A stretch of DNA of 64,000 nucleotides from Mesorhizobium sp. RMAD-H1 (GCF_014191375.1 NZ_JACHWN010000006.1:186001-250000); one strand, 5' to 3'. Shown: positions 15,883-25,684, counted from the first letter of the stretch. Program-made: numbers and translations. The notes: generated from the letters alone by a model not told the origin.

Positions 15883-16832
15883 GCCGCATGCTTCCGCTCG
15901 CCGTCGTCGGAAATGTCAATGTCGACCTGATCATGGGGCCGGCCACGCCCTGGCCCGCGCCCGGCACCGAGATCATCGTCGATCATGACGAGCTGCGGGT
16001 CGGCGGGGCCGCGGGTAACAGCGCGCTGGTCTGGTCGGCGCTCGGCCTTGAATATCAGTTCGCCGCCAATACCGGCTCCGACCAATTCGGCAACTGGCTG
16101 CGCGAAGCCTTCGCGCCGCATTCCGCCTCCTGGCCGGTGGTGCCCGTCGGCACCACGCTTTCCGTCGGCATCACACATCCCAATGGCGAGCGCACCTTCT
16201 TCACCACGCGCGGCCATCTGCCCGCGCTCGACTGGCCGCAGGTGCGCGACATGCTGGACTGGAAGGCGCTGACCGGCGGCACGCTGCTTGTCTGCGGCAG
16301 CTTCCTCACCGACGCGCTGACGGCACAATATGAGGCGCTATTCGATCGCGCCGATGCGCATGGCATCAGGGTCGCGCTCGACACCGGCTGGCCGCTCGAC
16401 GGCTGGACGGCGGCCAATTGCGGGGCAGCAAGGAAATGGCTGTCGCGCTCCGCCTGCCTGCTCCTTAATGAGGTGGAAGCCACGGCCCTGTCAGGGCAGC
16501 CCGAGCCAGAGGAGGCGGCGTCCGCGCTTCGCAGCCTCATGCCTGCCGGCGCGCTTGTCGTCGTCAAACGCGGCCCCGAAGGCGCGCTCGGCCTCGGCGC
16601 TGACGGCCGGCAGTGGTTCGCTGCCGCTCCGGATGTGACCGTCATCGACACGATCGGCGCGGGCGATGTCTTCAACGCGGCCTTTCTCGCCGCCCATTCC
16701 CTTGGCAAGCCGCTGAAGACAAGCCTGGAATACGGCGTGCACATCGCCTCGACGGCGATTTCCACCCTGCCGCGCCGCTACGATGCCGGTCCCGGTCTAT
16801 ACCTAAAGGAGGATGCCGATGAGCGCGCTTGA
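15879..16832 (+). CDS. PfkB-family carbohydrate kinase
   Basis: 317-aa ribokinase/PfkB-type sugar kinase. N-terminal substrate motif VVGNVNVDLI and GGAAGNSA; C-terminal ATP/anion-hole motif DTIGAGDVFNAAF with the catalytic Asp. Phosphorylates the imported sugar (or fructosamine) with ATP. The GTG at 15879 overlaps the upstream stop; an ATG three codons later (15888) is an alternative. With the SIS protein it forms a kinase-then-isomerase/deglycase pair. The gene overlaps the ATPase gene by 14 bp. Confidence 0.87.
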   Translation: MSRMLPLAVVGNVNVDLIMGPATPWPAPGTEIIVDHDELRVGGAAGNSALVWSALGLEYQFAANTGSDQFGNWLREAFAPHSASWPVVPVGTTLSVGITHPNGERTFFTTRGHLPALDWPQVRDMLDWKALTGGTLLVCGSFLTDALTAQYEALFDRADAHGIRVALDTGWPLDGWTAANCGAARKWLSRSACLLLNEVEATALSGQPEPEEAASALRSLMPAGALVVVKRGPEGALGLGADGRQWFAAAPDVTVIDTIGAGDVFNAAFLAAHSLGKPLKTSLEYGVHIASTAISTLPRRYDAGPGLYLKEDADERA

Positions 16833-17892
16833 CCTGATCGATATCCGCAAGCGCTATGGCAGCGTCGATACGCTGAAGGGCATCGACATCTCGCTGGAAA
16901 GCGGCGAGTTCCTGGTGCTCCTCGGTTCATCCGGCTGCGGAAAGTCGACGCTTCTCAACATCATCGCCGGCCTGGCGGAACCGACGGGTGGCGAAGTGCG
17001 CATCGACGGCCGTTCCGTCAACGGCGTGCACCCGAAGGACCGCGACATCGCCATGGTGTTCCAGTCCTATGCGCTCTATCCGAACCTCTCGGTAGCCCGC
17101 AATATCGGCTTCGGCCTCGAAATGCGCAAAGTCCCGCGCGCGGCACGCGAGGAAGCCGTGCGCAAGGCGGCAAGGATCCTGCAAATCGAGCAGCTTCTCG
17201 AGCGCAAGCCCTCGGAACTCTCCGGCGGCCAGCGTCAGCGTGTCGCCATCGGCCGGGCGCTGGTACGCAACCCGAAGGTGTTCCTCTTCGATGAGCCGCT
17301 CTCCAATCTCGATGCCAAGCTGCGCATGGAGATGCGCACGGAGCTGAAGCGCCTGCACCAGATGCTCGGCACCACCATCGTCTACGTCACGCATGACCAG
17401 ATCGAGGCGATGACGCTCGCCACCCGCATCGCGGTGATGCGCAATGGTCAGATCGAGCAACTGGCGACGCCGGAGGAGATCTACAACCGCCCGGCCACGC
17501 TCTATGTCGCGCAATTCGTCGGCTCGCCGCCGATGAACCTGCTCAACGCCACATTCGAGGGAAACACGCTCTCAATCGACGGCGCAAACGCGCGGATCGT
17601 GCTGCCTCCCCATTTGCGTTCGGCTGAAGCGCCGCGACAGGTGATCATCGGCATCCGTCCCGAAGCCCTGCATCCGGTTGCGCAGGAAGGCGACCAGCCA
17701 TCCATCGAAGCAGAGATCGAGATCGTGGAACTGACCGGACCGGAGCGCGTGGTCTCCGGCTCGGTCAGAAACCAGAAGCTCGTCGCCAGCCTGCCGCAGC
17801 AGACGGCGGTTGCCTCCGGCACGCTACAACGCTTCGGCTTCGCGATCGATGCGATGCACCTTTTCGACAGAAAGAGCGGCGAGCGGATCTGA
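16819..17892 (+). CDS. Sugar ABC transporter ATP-binding protein (MalK/UgpC type)
   Basis: 357-aa ATPase of a CUT1 sugar importer: Walker A GSSGCGKST, signature LSGGQRQR, Walker B VFLFDEPLSNLD, switch HD in YVTHDQIEA, and a C-terminal OB-fold regulatory domain (about 240-357) typical of MalK/UgpC. It energises the two permeases upstream. The start at 16819 is taken because AAGGAGG ends 6 bp before it; an ATG at 16813 would be only one base from that site. Last gene of the ROK-controlled operon. Confidence 0.92.
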   Translation: MSALDLIDIRKRYGSVDTLKGIDISLESGEFLVLLGSSGCGKSTLLNIIAGLAEPTGGEVRIDGRSVNGVHPKDRDIAMVFQSYALYPNLSVARNIGFGLEMRKVPRAAREEAVRKAARILQIEQLLERKPSELSGGQRQRVAIGRALVRNPKVFLFDEPLSNLDAKLRMEMRTELKRLHQMLGTTIVYVTHDQIEAMTLATRIAVMRNGQIEQLATPEEIYNRPATLYVAQFVGSPPMNLLNATFEGNTLSIDGANARIVLPPHLRSAEAPRQVIIGIRPEALHPVAQEGDQPSIEAEIEIVELTGPERVVSGSVRNQKLVASLPQQTAVASGTLQRFGFAIDAMHLFDRKSGERI

Positions 17893-17899
17893 AACCGCC

Positions 17900-18055
17900 C
17901 TAGAAAGCAAGCCGCACCGCCAGCGCGAGCACGATAAATCCCACCAGCCCGGCGATGAAGATGATGCGGCGCGTCCGCGTCCTCAGAATGATCTCCCCCT
18001 GCCGGGCTTTCTCGCCGGAATAGGTGAATTGTTCGGATTCCTTGTTCTTGGCCAT
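17900..18055 (-). CDS. Small single-span membrane protein
   Basis: 51-aa protein: a charged N-terminal half (MAKNKESEQFTYSGEKARQG), a basic stretch RTRTRR and one C-terminal membrane helix (IIFIAGLVGFIVLALAV). Small proteins of this form are common in rhizobia; no function is assigned. Ribosome site GGCAGGAG just before the ATG, and a stress-type promoter motif about 25-50 bp upstream. Convergent with the sugar ATPase gene, 7 bp away. Confidence 0.75.
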   Translation of the reverse strand: MAKNKESEQFTYSGEKARQGEIILRTRTRRIIFIAGLVGFIVLALAVRLAF

Positions 18056-18078
18056 GGCTCCTGCCCTTTTCATGGCCA

Positions 18079-18103
18079 AACAACACATTCCCCGGAAGGT
18101 TCC
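18079..18103 (-). promoter_or_regulatory. EcfG/RpoE2-type promoter motif
   Basis: Minus strand GGAAC (18103-18099), 16 bp, TGTT (18082-18079). The predicted transcript would begin near 18072, leaving a leader of about 17 nt with the ribosome site of the small membrane protein. Confidence 0.55.
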
Positions 18104-18387
18104 GGGGTTTAGGACATCCTGATGGTGTGACAGGCTTAATCGGCGCTCGCCCTCGCAGGAGGCTTGCTCTTGCCAACGATCTCGCGCGTGATAAACGCGC
18201 GGCGGCGGAACCATTTCCGCCTGATGGCGGTTACCGGATTAGCTCCACACAGCGGCCCACACCTGAATGGGCCGGAAAGCCGCGTATAGCCCATTTGCGG
18301 CGGCTAACAGACCGCCTTGCAGCGGCAGGCACAGATCAGGACGCATCTGAATATCTGTCTCATCGATCTGGCGAAAGGACGATCATC
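18104..18387. other. Region between two small genes
   Basis: Space between two divergent small genes that holds the two stress-type promoter motifs. Apart from these no gene or RNA was recognised. Confidence 0.4.
18207..18232 (+). promoter_or_regulatory. EcfG/RpoE2-type promoter motif
   Basis: GGAAC (18207-18211), 17 bp, GGTT (18229-18232), matching GGAAC-N19-TT. Points toward the small gene at 18388 with a leader near 150 nt. Confidence 0.4.
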
Positions 18388-18603
18388 ATGGAATCCGTAC
18401 TCGCAGTGGTCGCGTGCCTCTCCACCCAACCCTTGTGCGAAGTGCACGTGCTCTCCGATCCGCTTCCCCGCGTGCAATGCGTGTCCATTTCCCAGCCCTT
18501 GGCGGCGCAATGGGCGGGCCAGCACCCCAATCAGAAGATTTCGCGGATCTTCTGCGCCGATCCGAAGGAGCTCAACAACATGCTCGGCCGCAGCCGGGCT
18601 TGA
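18388..18603 (+). CDS. Small hypothetical protein
   Basis: 71-aa protein (MESVLAVVACLSTQPLCEVH...) with four Cys, a hydrophobic start and no domain I recognise. GAAAGGA lies 10 bp before the ATG. Codon use is in line with its neighbours. A stress-type promoter motif lies about 155 bp upstream. Function unknown. Confidence 0.6.
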   Translation: MESVLAVVACLSTQPLCEVHVLSDPLPRVQCVSISQPLAAQWAGQHPNQKISRIFCADPKELNNMLGRSRA

Positions 18604-18654
18604 CCGATCGGGCTGGCGCACCCCGGGAAGATGCGGCAAGATAGTTAGCCAAAT

Positions 18655-18683
18655 AAAAAAAGGCCGGACTGGGAAGTCCGGCC
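18655..18683 (-). terminator. Terminator of the small RNA
   Basis: GGCCGGACT / AGTCCGGCC stem with a 4-nt loop, followed on the minus strand by TTTTTTT (18661-18655). Confidence 0.85.
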
Positions 18684-18753
18684 AATGCTGAAGGTTATGA
18701 CCTCCAGAGGGGAACAGTCGACGTGAAGAGTGGGAGGAGCGACCCGTCGACTG
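18655..18753 (-). ncRNA. Putative trans-acting small RNA, alpha-r14-like
   Basis: Read on the minus strand: -35 TTGAAT (18787-18782), 17-bp spacer, -10 TCTTAT (18764-18759), predicted start near 18752. The RNA begins with a perfect 8-bp stem CAGTCGAC/GTCGACTG (18753-18746 with 18722-18715) whose loop exposes CTCCTCCC (18739-18732), an anti-Shine-Dalgarno motif. After a less structured middle it ends in a 9-bp GC stem (18683-18662) and seven U. Anti-SD motifs in hairpin loops plus a strong terminator are the hallmark of the alphaproteobacterial alpha-r14/'cuckoo' RNAs. Length about 100 nt. No coding potential. Confidence 0.65.
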
Positions 18754-18783
18754 GTGCAATAAGAGGGTGATTCTCTTGTTTAT

Positions 18784-19311
18784 TCAAGTTCTATTTTGTC
18801 AGCTTCAGCGTTGATTGCAAAAAATCAAAGTAAAGGGATAATATTTTCTTTCTCTGCAAATGATCTTCTCCTCCCAATTTGTTGCGATGCACTGATATCG
18901 GCACAATCCTTCCCATTACAGTACACATATCGACTGCACCGGATTTGGAACGATTTACATGCTCCGAAAAACAACCTTTGAGCAACTCCGGCCGACCTGC
19001 ATTCAGGACTGAGGTACATGGCTCGCTGCAATCTTACCGGTTGATCCCGGTGGGCAAGCGTGCCCCATATCGCCACGGCTTCCGATCCGGCGGGAGACGC
19101 CTGCAATTTATTGAAGCACAACCTATCATGATCAAATTAGTGGCGCTGATTATCCGAAGCTTTTCCCGAATGCTCCCGTGTTAACAATGATTTTATTACA
19201 GGAATTTCCGGCGAACCTGCCCTTTATTAGACAATTTTAAAATACCTTTATCCGAAGCAGCGGCTTTTTATTTCTCGCTTTTATTTTCATAATATGTTTC
19301 AGGTCTGCACA
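18784..19311. other. AT-rich gap upstream of the autotransporter pseudogene
   Basis: About 530 bp of lower GC than the flanks, without a convincing gene, RNA or repeat. Short frames of 60-100 codons on both strands have no ribosome site or recognisable sequence. With the pseudogene it may be a decayed acquired segment. Confidence 0.4.
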
Positions 19312-22300
19312 ATGAGACGTCTTATATTTTCTCTGATTTCAATTTATTCTCTTCCCGCTTTCGCCGTGGAAAGCCATATCATCTATAATCCGCAGGGCAC
19401 GGCCGTCTTCGAGGTGCGGTTCTTCGATGAAACGATGCCCATTCGCCGGCGATCCTGAAAATCCGGATGAGGTCGCCAGATCTTCGTGGAACCTGAACGC
19501 ACAGCAAAAAGAAAAAGTTCTTGCAGCCCTGGGCTATTGGGGGAGATCGTGACGCCCCGGCCCGGCTATCTCCCAGCGATCGTCAATGTCGGCACGTATG
19601 ATGATGATAATGCGCAGGGCTGAAGCGATTTTGTTTCCGATGGGCCATTCAGCCTGACAAAGCTGCAGGCGGCGCTGACGGGGAAAGATCCGGGCGAGCC
19701 GGTATTCGGTTCCTATGTCGAGTTCATGCTCGGGAAAATGGCTTTTGATACGATTGTTTACGTACCTTCGCAGCTTCCTCGCTCCAGCGACGCCGATCTT
19801 GCGGCCACTGCGGTTCATGAACTGGCCCATGGTCTGGGAATTGGCAGCGCAGTCGGCGATTGGAATGGTAAGACTACGCCCTATTTCGGCTCCACGATCG
19901 GCAGCTGGGCCGAACACTTGCGCGATGACAACGGCAACCCGAGCAGGCCTGGCCAGGTAGTCCTGTGTTCAAAATGCAACAATCCCTATGACCCTGGCGG
20001 GTTCGATGTGCGCAAGGATCAAGGCTATTTTGCCGGGGAGCACGTCAGCGAGGTGCTTGACGGGGCGATGCCCGTTCCGGTGAAGATGCTGGCCTACACG
20101 CCTGTCGGGAATTTCCTTGATGACAATTATATGAGCCACCGCGAGCTGAAAAACAGCACGATGAGCCATCAAAACTATCGCAATTACACGGCCTTCATGG
20201 AGGCCGAACTCGCCGCCCTGCAGGATATGGGCTACACGATCGACCGGCGCAATTTCTATGGCTATTCGATCTATGGCGACGGCAAGGCGCTGGTCAATGA
20301 CCATGGCTTTTTCCTGCGCAACAAGGAAGGCACCGCCTATATACCCGGCCAGTACAACACCGCCACGCTCGGCCTCGGACTGCAAGTCTATGGCAGCCAT
20401 AACAACGTGGCGCAGCGCGCCGATCTGCTGACCAGAGGAGCTGGCGGCGCGGGCGTGCGCATCGATGGCGAAGGCAATCACTTCGCTGTGCTGCCAGGCA
20501 CGCGAATTTAGGCCGACGGGCTCAATGGCCGGGGGGTGATGTTCACCTATGGTAAGGATTATACGTTCAACCACCGGGGCGACATCCAGGCGCTGGGCGA
20601 GAGCGGCATCGCAGCCAGTTTCGATTTCGGCAACAATAGGTTGGGAAATAAAAGTGAATATCGCGGCTCCTATATACATACCGTGAATGAAAAGCCGGCC
20701 GTACTTCTCGACGAGTTGAACGGCGCATTGGTCAAAGAGGCCAATATCAGCGGCCGCCTGGCCGGCAGGCAGGCAGCGATCTACATCTCGTCAAACGCGC
20801 TGGTGAACCGCATCAACATCCTGAATGGCGCCAAGCTGGAGGGCGATACCATCTCGCTTTACGACCAGAAGGACGAGAACGGCAGGCAGCGCCTGACCGA
20901 GATGACCTTCGGGTGTCTCGCCGACGATCAGGGCATTGCGACCGGCAAGGCCAATCCCCGCTTCAACCTCGTCTACGACAGCAATATCCGGGGTATCACC
21001 AACCTGAAGCTCAAGACCGTCGGCGGCTATACCGAGCTCAGTGGCAACCACCAGATCTACGGTATGGAGGTGTCGGCGGATATGACACTCGCCGGCAACA
21101 GCAGCTACAAGCTCAATGAAACCGGTAACGGCTTCGTCAACAATGGTACGGTCACACCGCGTGGCATCGGCTCCATCGGACGCATCGATATTGCCGGCGG
21201 CTACAGGCAGGGCCGCACCGGGCAGCTCTTCATCGATGTGAACGACAAGGGCGCATATGACGTCCTCACGGTCAGCGGTAACGCCGCACTGGACGGCCGG
21301 CTGACGCTGACGCTGGCGCCGACACCGAGCTGGTACGCCAATGGCTGGAAGAGCGGCGATATCCGCCCGCTGCAGGCCGGTTCCAGCGCATTCGGCAAGG
21401 TGGAAGGCCAGATAACCTCACCCACCCTCGCATTGCAGGCGAGCCGGAAGGATACCGATATCTACCAGCTGACCCTCAGCCGCAAGCCGGACGCCTATAG
21501 CCGATATGGCAGGAACGCCAATGCGCGGCAGCTCGGCCGGGCGCTGGACAGGATCGTTACCCAGGCCGGGCCGGACATCCAGCCTCTCTACAGCGCGCTC
21601 GATTTCTCGGCCGCCGACGGCAGCACGGTCGCAAGCGCGTTGCGCCAGCTCTCAACGGCAGGCTACAGCGCGATGTTCGCTGCCTCCCTTGATCGCGAGC
21701 GGCAGATCTCCGACATCGTCACTTCCGGCGCGCTCGTCGCGATCGTCCCGCAAGCAGGCAAGGAAGAAGGCTGGCGCGCTTGCCGATCATCCGGATGTGG
21801 TTTTGGGCTTCCACGGCGCATTCAGCCACCAGACGATCGACCTGAAATCCCCCGCAAGCGGCAAGGGCGAGATCAATGCCTTCGATCTCGGCCTGCATAC
21901 GCGCTATGCCGAGGATCCGCTGGCCGGTGCCTGGCTCTTCGGCGCAGCCCGGCTGGGCATCGAGGACGCCAGCATGCACCGCCACTTCGGCTTCAATGGC
22001 TATGGCGGCAGAGGCGAGGCGGACTGGACAGGCTATAGCGCCACGATCGGCGTTTCCGGCGGCTATCGCTGGGCGCTCAGCGATACGGTGAGCGTCGGGC
22101 CCCTCGCCGGGCTGAGCTTCACGCGGCTGTCACGCCCCGAGTTGACCGAGCACGGCGATGGCGGCCGCCTCAGCCTGGAGACGGCGAACCTCAATTCCTT
22201 GCGCTCGAGCCTCGGCCTCGACGGCAGCTTCAACATACCGTTGGAATCCGGCTCGACGGTGAAGGCCACTCTGCAAACGAGCTGGGATCACGAATTCCTC

Positions 22301-22516
22301 AAGAACGAACTGGTGCAGGACGCCAGCTTTGCCGGCTATCCCAATGCCGGCTTCGAGACCCGCAGCCGGATCGGCGAGCGTGACGCTTTCAGGGTCGAGC
22401 CCGGCGTGAGCTATGACATCAATCCCGACCTGACGCTGGGCGCCAGCATCGGCAGCACGCTGTCGCGCTCCGGCCACGATCTTTCCGGCAAGGTGTCCGC
22501 CACCTTGCGGTTCTAA
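19312..22516 (+). pseudogene. Decayed metalloprotease-like autotransporter
   Basis: Once a protein of about 1,060 aa: signal peptide (MRRLIFSLISIYSLPAFA), a passenger with zinc-protease-like HELAHGLGIGS (HExxHxxG, around 19815-19850), a long beta-helix-like stretch, an autotransporter association region (ALDFSAADGSTVASALRQLS) and a C-terminal beta-barrel ending SATLRF, with the terminal Phe typical of outer-membrane barrels. At least five lesions break it: in-frame TGA at 19456-19458 with the continuation in the next frame from about 19442, a return shift near 19541, TGA at 19621-19623, TAG at 20509-20511, and a shift near 21765-21775 that separates passenger and barrel. Flanking low GC suggests transfer. 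The lesions are spread along the gene, so sequencing error is unlikely to explain all. Confidence 0.85.
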
Positions 22517-22571
22517 GATAAACAAACCGCCGGTGCTCGGGATGTTCTCGAGCGTCGGCAGCATAACGGCT

Positions 22572-23429
22572 TCAGTCGATCGGCGTCACGTCGAAGCCGA
22601 ACCATTTCTCCGACAGCCGCTTGATCGTCCCGTCCGCCTTGGCGGCCTGGATCGCCTCATTGAACATGGCCTTCAATTCCGGCTCGTTCTTGCGCAAGCC
22701 GACGGAGCTGCCCTTGCCCAGAAAGCCACCCTGGAAGCGCGGACCGGTGACGGTCATGTCTTCATTGCCGGGCTTGGCGGCGGCGGTGGTGAGATAGGCC
22801 ATGGAGGCCATCAGCAGATCGACGCGGCCGGCGACGAGATCGAGATCGTGCTGCTCCGTGGTCTTGTACTCACGCATGGTCACGACGCCCTTCAGATATT
22901 TGTCGACGAAAGCCGCGCCGGTCGAAGCCGTCTGGACGCCGATCGTCTTGCCCTCAAGCAAGGGCTTCAGCTTTTCCAGTGCCTCGATCGCACCCGCCTC
23001 GTTGGAAGCGAGCGAGAAGACCTTTCCCTTGAAGTCCATATCGGCGAGCGGGCTCGACTTCAGTGTCGCGAAGGCCTGACCGGTCGAGCCGTAGGACTCG
23101 CTGAAAGCGATCACCTTCTCGCGCTTGGCGGTCGCCGACATGCCTGACATGATGGCGTCGAACTTGCCGGCGTTGAGTGCCGGAATCATCCCGTCGAAAT
23201 CCTGCACGACGAGCTTGCATTCCACCTTCATGTGGTCGCAGAGATATTTGGAGAGCTCGATTTCATAGCCATCCAGCGTGCCGTCCGGCCTGGTGAAATT
23301 ATAGGGCTTGAAGGCGCCCTCGGTCGCGATGGTGATCTGTGTCCATTTCTTGCCCTCCGCATGTGCGCCAGAGGCAAGCATGAACGCCGAGAGAGCCAGC
23401 GCCTTGAGCATGAAAACTGCATGTTTCAT
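22572..23429 (-). CDS. Polar amino acid ABC transporter substrate-binding protein 2
   Basis: 285-aa periplasmic binding protein of family 3 (HisJ/ArgT type). Signal peptide MKHAVFMLKALALSAFMLASGAHA (about 24 aa). Mature motifs: IATEGAFKPYNF, GYEIELSKYLC, FDGMIPALNAGKFDAIMSGMS, and SEKWFGFDV near the end. Last gene of a seven-gene minus-strand operon that already has a binding protein at 25769; the two share this fold but differ in ligand-pocket residues, suggesting one transporter with two affinities. Likely ligand: a basic or acidic amino acid, or the product of the AbgB-like/M28-like enzymes upstream. Confidence 0.88.
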   Translation of the reverse strand: MKHAVFMLKALALSAFMLASGAHAEGKKWTQITIATEGAFKPYNFTRPDGTLDGYEIELSKYLCDHMKVECKLVVQDFDGMIPALNAGKFDAIMSGMSATAKREKVIAFSESYGSTGQAFATLKSSPLADMDFKGKVFSLASNEAGAIEALEKLKPLLEGKTIGVQTASTGAAFVDKYLKGVVTMREYKTTEQHDLDLVAGRVDLLMASMAYLTTAAAKPGNEDMTVTGPRFQGGFLGKGSSVGLRKNEPELKAMFNEAIQAAKADGTIKRLSEKWFGFDVTPID

Positions 23430-23466
23430 TAAAGCTATTCCCCTTTTGTGATGTGGCCGATTGCCA

Positions 23467-24249
23467 TCAGCCGCTGATGAACTGCTTGAACCGCTCGGAT
23501 CTGGAATTGATAAAGACCTCCTCCGGCCTGCCGTCCTCCTCGACCACACCCTTGTGCAGGAAGACGACACGGCTGGAGACATCGCGCGCGAAACCCATCT
23601 CATGCGTGACCACGAGCATGGTCCTGCCTTCCGCGGCAAGGTCGCGCATGACGCGCAGCACCTCGCCGACGAGTTCGGGATCGAGCGCCGAGGTCGGTTC
23701 GTCAAAGAGCATGACCTTCGGTCGCATGGCGAGCGCCCGGGCGATGGCCGCGCGCTGCTGCTGGCCGCCGGAGAGATGCGAGGGATAATGGTCCCGCTTG
23801 TCGGCGATGCCGACCTTGGCAAGCAGCGCTTCCGCTTCCTCGATACATTCCTTGCGCGGGCGCTTCTGGACATGGATCGGCGCTTCGATGACATTTTCGA
23901 GGATGGTCTTGTGGGACCAGAGATTGAAGCTCTGGAACACCATGCCGAGACGCGAGCGGATGCGCTCCACCTGGGCCTGATCGGCGGGGTGGCTCTTTCC
24001 GTCCCGCGTGCGCTGCATGCGGATCGTCTCCTCGCCGACGATCACTTCACCGGAATCGGGTATTTCCAGGAGATTGATGCAGCGAAGCAAGGTCGACTTG
24101 CCGGAGCCGGAAGAGCCGAGAATGGAGACGACCTCGCCTTCGTATGCACCAAGCGAAATCCCTTTCAGCACTTCGACGCTTCCGAAGCTCTTGTGCAGAT
24201 CCCTGACGTCGAGCGCCAGTTGCGTGGTCGGTTGCGCCTCGGGCTTCAT
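23467..24249 (-). CDS. Polar amino acid ABC transporter ATP-binding protein (HisP type)
   Basis: 260-aa ATPase: Walker [13 protein letters not shown]-loop [11 protein letters not shown], signature LSGGQQQR, Walker [14 protein letters not shown]-loop VTHEMGFA. Highly similar in layout to HisP/GlnQ. Start ATG 24249 overlaps the end of the permease gene (24246). Energises the two permeases encoded just upstream in the operon. Confidence 0.93.
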   Translation of the reverse strand: MKPEAQPTTQLALDVRDLHKSFGSVEVLKGISLGAYEGEVVSILGSSGSGKSTLLRCINLLEIPDSGEVIVGEETIRMQRTRDGKSHPADQAQVERIRSRLGMVFQSFNLWSHKTILENVIEAPIHVQKRPRKECIEEAEALLAKVGIADKRDHYPSHLSGGQQQRAAIARALAMRPKVMLFDEPTSALDPELVGEVLRVMRDLAAEGRTMLVVTHEMGFARDVSSRVVFLHKGVVEEDGRPEEVFINSRSERFKQFISG

Positions 24250-24965
24250 TTGGTTTCTCCTTGAGCGGATACCCGCAGCCGCGGTGCGCGCAGATGCGGG
24301 GTCAGCGCATATTCGACCGCATGCACCAGCCGGGTGAGCAGAAAATTGATCGTCAGGTAGATCGCGCCGGCGACGACGAAGACCTCGATCGCCCGATAGG
24401 TCTCGGAAATAATCTTCGCGGCGACGCCGGTCACTTCCATCAGCGTGATGATCGAGGCGAGCGAGGTCGCCTTGACCATCGAGATCATTTCATTGCCGTA
24501 GGCCGGCAGCGCCTGACGGATCGCCAGAGGCAAGATAATCCGCCGGAAGAGCATGAAACGCGACATGCCGCAGGCGCGCGCCGCCTCCACCTGGCCATGG
24601 GGTACGGAAAGGAGCCCGCCGCGGATGATCTCGCTGGCATAGGCGGCGGTATTCATGGTGAGCGCGATGACGGCGCACCAATAAGGCTCGCGCAGGATCG
24701 GCCAGAGAAAGCCGTGGCGCACGGCCGGGAACTGGCTCAACCCGTAATAGATCAAAAATATCTGCACCAGGAGAGGCGTGCCGCGAAACACGAAGACATA
24801 GAGCCTGGCAAACCAGTCCAGCACGCGCATATTCGACAGCCGGAAAAGGGCCAGCACGAGTGCAAGACAAGCGCCTAGCAGGATGGAGGTCGCGGCGAGC
24901 TCAAGCGTCAGCGGAATGGCGGCGACGAGGCTGGCGAAGGTTTCGAGAAGGAATTCCCAGTCCAT
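24246..24965 (-). CDS. Polar amino acid ABC transporter permease (HisM type)
   Basis: 239-aa inner-membrane permease, about five helices, with the EAA loop [22 protein letters not shown]. The start at 24965 ([10 protein letters not shown]) is set by the one-base TGATG overlap with the preceding permease stop; a longer frame from 25007 would overlap that gene by 43 bp. Forms a heterodimer with the HisQ-type permease. Confidence 0.9.
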   Translation of the reverse strand: MDWEFLLETFASLVAAIPLTLELAATSILLGACLALVLALFRLSNMRVLDWFARLYVFVFRGTPLLVQIFLIYYGLSQFPAVRHGFLWPILREPYWCAVIALTMNTAAYASEIIRGGLLSVPHGQVEAARACGMSRFMLFRRIILPLAIRQALPAYGNEMISMVKATSLASIITLMEVTGVAAKIISETYRAIEVFVVAGAIYLTINFLLTRLVHAVEYALTPHLRAPRLRVSAQGETK

Positions 24966-25684
24966 CAGTCCCTCCTCACGCCACGCGAAAAGTGCCGCTC
25001 GGACCATTGCAGCAACCCGCCGGAGAAGGTCGAGATCACGAGGTAGATGGCGCCAGCGACAATATAGAAATTGAACGGCATTCCGGTCGACCCCGCGCCG
25101 ATCTGCGCCTGGCGGAGCAATTCGGTGACGCCCGTGATCGAGACGAGGGCCGATTCCTTCAGCACCACCTGCCAGACATTGCCCATGCCGGGCAGCGCAT
25201 GGCGCAGCGTCAGCGGCGCGATGATGCGGCGGAAGCGCAGTCCGCGTGACATGCCGCAGGCGATCGCCGCCTCGATCTCACCGCGATGCACGGCCCGGAA
25301 AGCGCCGCGGAACACCTCCGTCTGCTGCGCGCCCGAGGTGACGCCGACGGCAAGCGCACCGGCGAGAAAGCCGGGAAAGCCGATGAAGCCCTCCGACCCG
25401 AAATAGCGGGCGATCCCCGTCACGGCGGCGCTGCCGCCGAAATAGAAGAGATAGATCACCAGAAGATCGGGAATGCCGCGCAGGACAGTCGTATAGCCAT
25501 CGGCGATAAAGCGGATGATACGGCCGCCAGAGATCTTCGCCCAGGCGCCGAACGTGCCGATGACCGAGCCGATCGCAAAGCCCGAGAGGGCGATGAGGAT
25601 CGTCATCCAGGCTCCGGCCAGAAGGGCGGCTCCCCACCCCTCCGGTCCGAAACTGACGACGTCAAGGAAGCTTGGCTGGTTCAT
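24965..25684 (-). CDS. Polar amino acid ABC transporter permease (HisQ type)
   Basis: 239-aa inner-membrane permease: MNQPSFLDVVSFGPEGWGAALLAGAWMTILIALSG, about five helices, EAA loop EAAIACGMSRGLRFRRIIAPLT. First permease of the operon, 84 bp after the stop of the first binding-protein gene. Pairs with the HisM-type subunit that follows. Confidence 0.9.
   Translation of the reverse strand: MNQPSFLDVVSFGPEGWGAALLAGAWMTILIALSGFAIGSVIGTFGAWAKISGGRIIRFIADGYTTVLRGIPDLLVIYLFYFGGSAAVTGIARYFGSEGFIGFPGFLAGALAVGVTSGAQQTEVFRGAFRAVHRGEIEAAIACGMSRGLRFRRIIAPLTLRHALPGMGNVWQVVLKESALVSITGVTELLRQAQIGAGSTGMPFNFYIVAGAIYLVISTFSGGLLQWSERHFSRGVRRD

Noticed and set aside
18784-19311. Several frames of 60-100 codons on both strands
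   Set aside because: They overlap each other, lack ribosome sites and recognisable sequence, and lie in AT-rich DNA beside a pseudogene.
19726-20511. Stand-alone 261-aa metalloprotease-like gene
   Set aside because: It is the middle of one broken autotransporter gene: the same protein continues upstream and downstream across stop codons and frame shifts, and its first Met has no ribosome site.
20536-22038. 500-aa autotransporter passenger as an intact gene
   Set aside because: It begins right after an in-frame TAG and its last part is out of frame; the beta-barrel continues in another frame from about 21773.
22572-23894. 440-aa minus-strand protein spanning the HisP region and the binding protein
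   Set aside because: The first 155 codons are out of frame with the ATPase gene they cover; the real protein starts at 23429 with a signal peptide.
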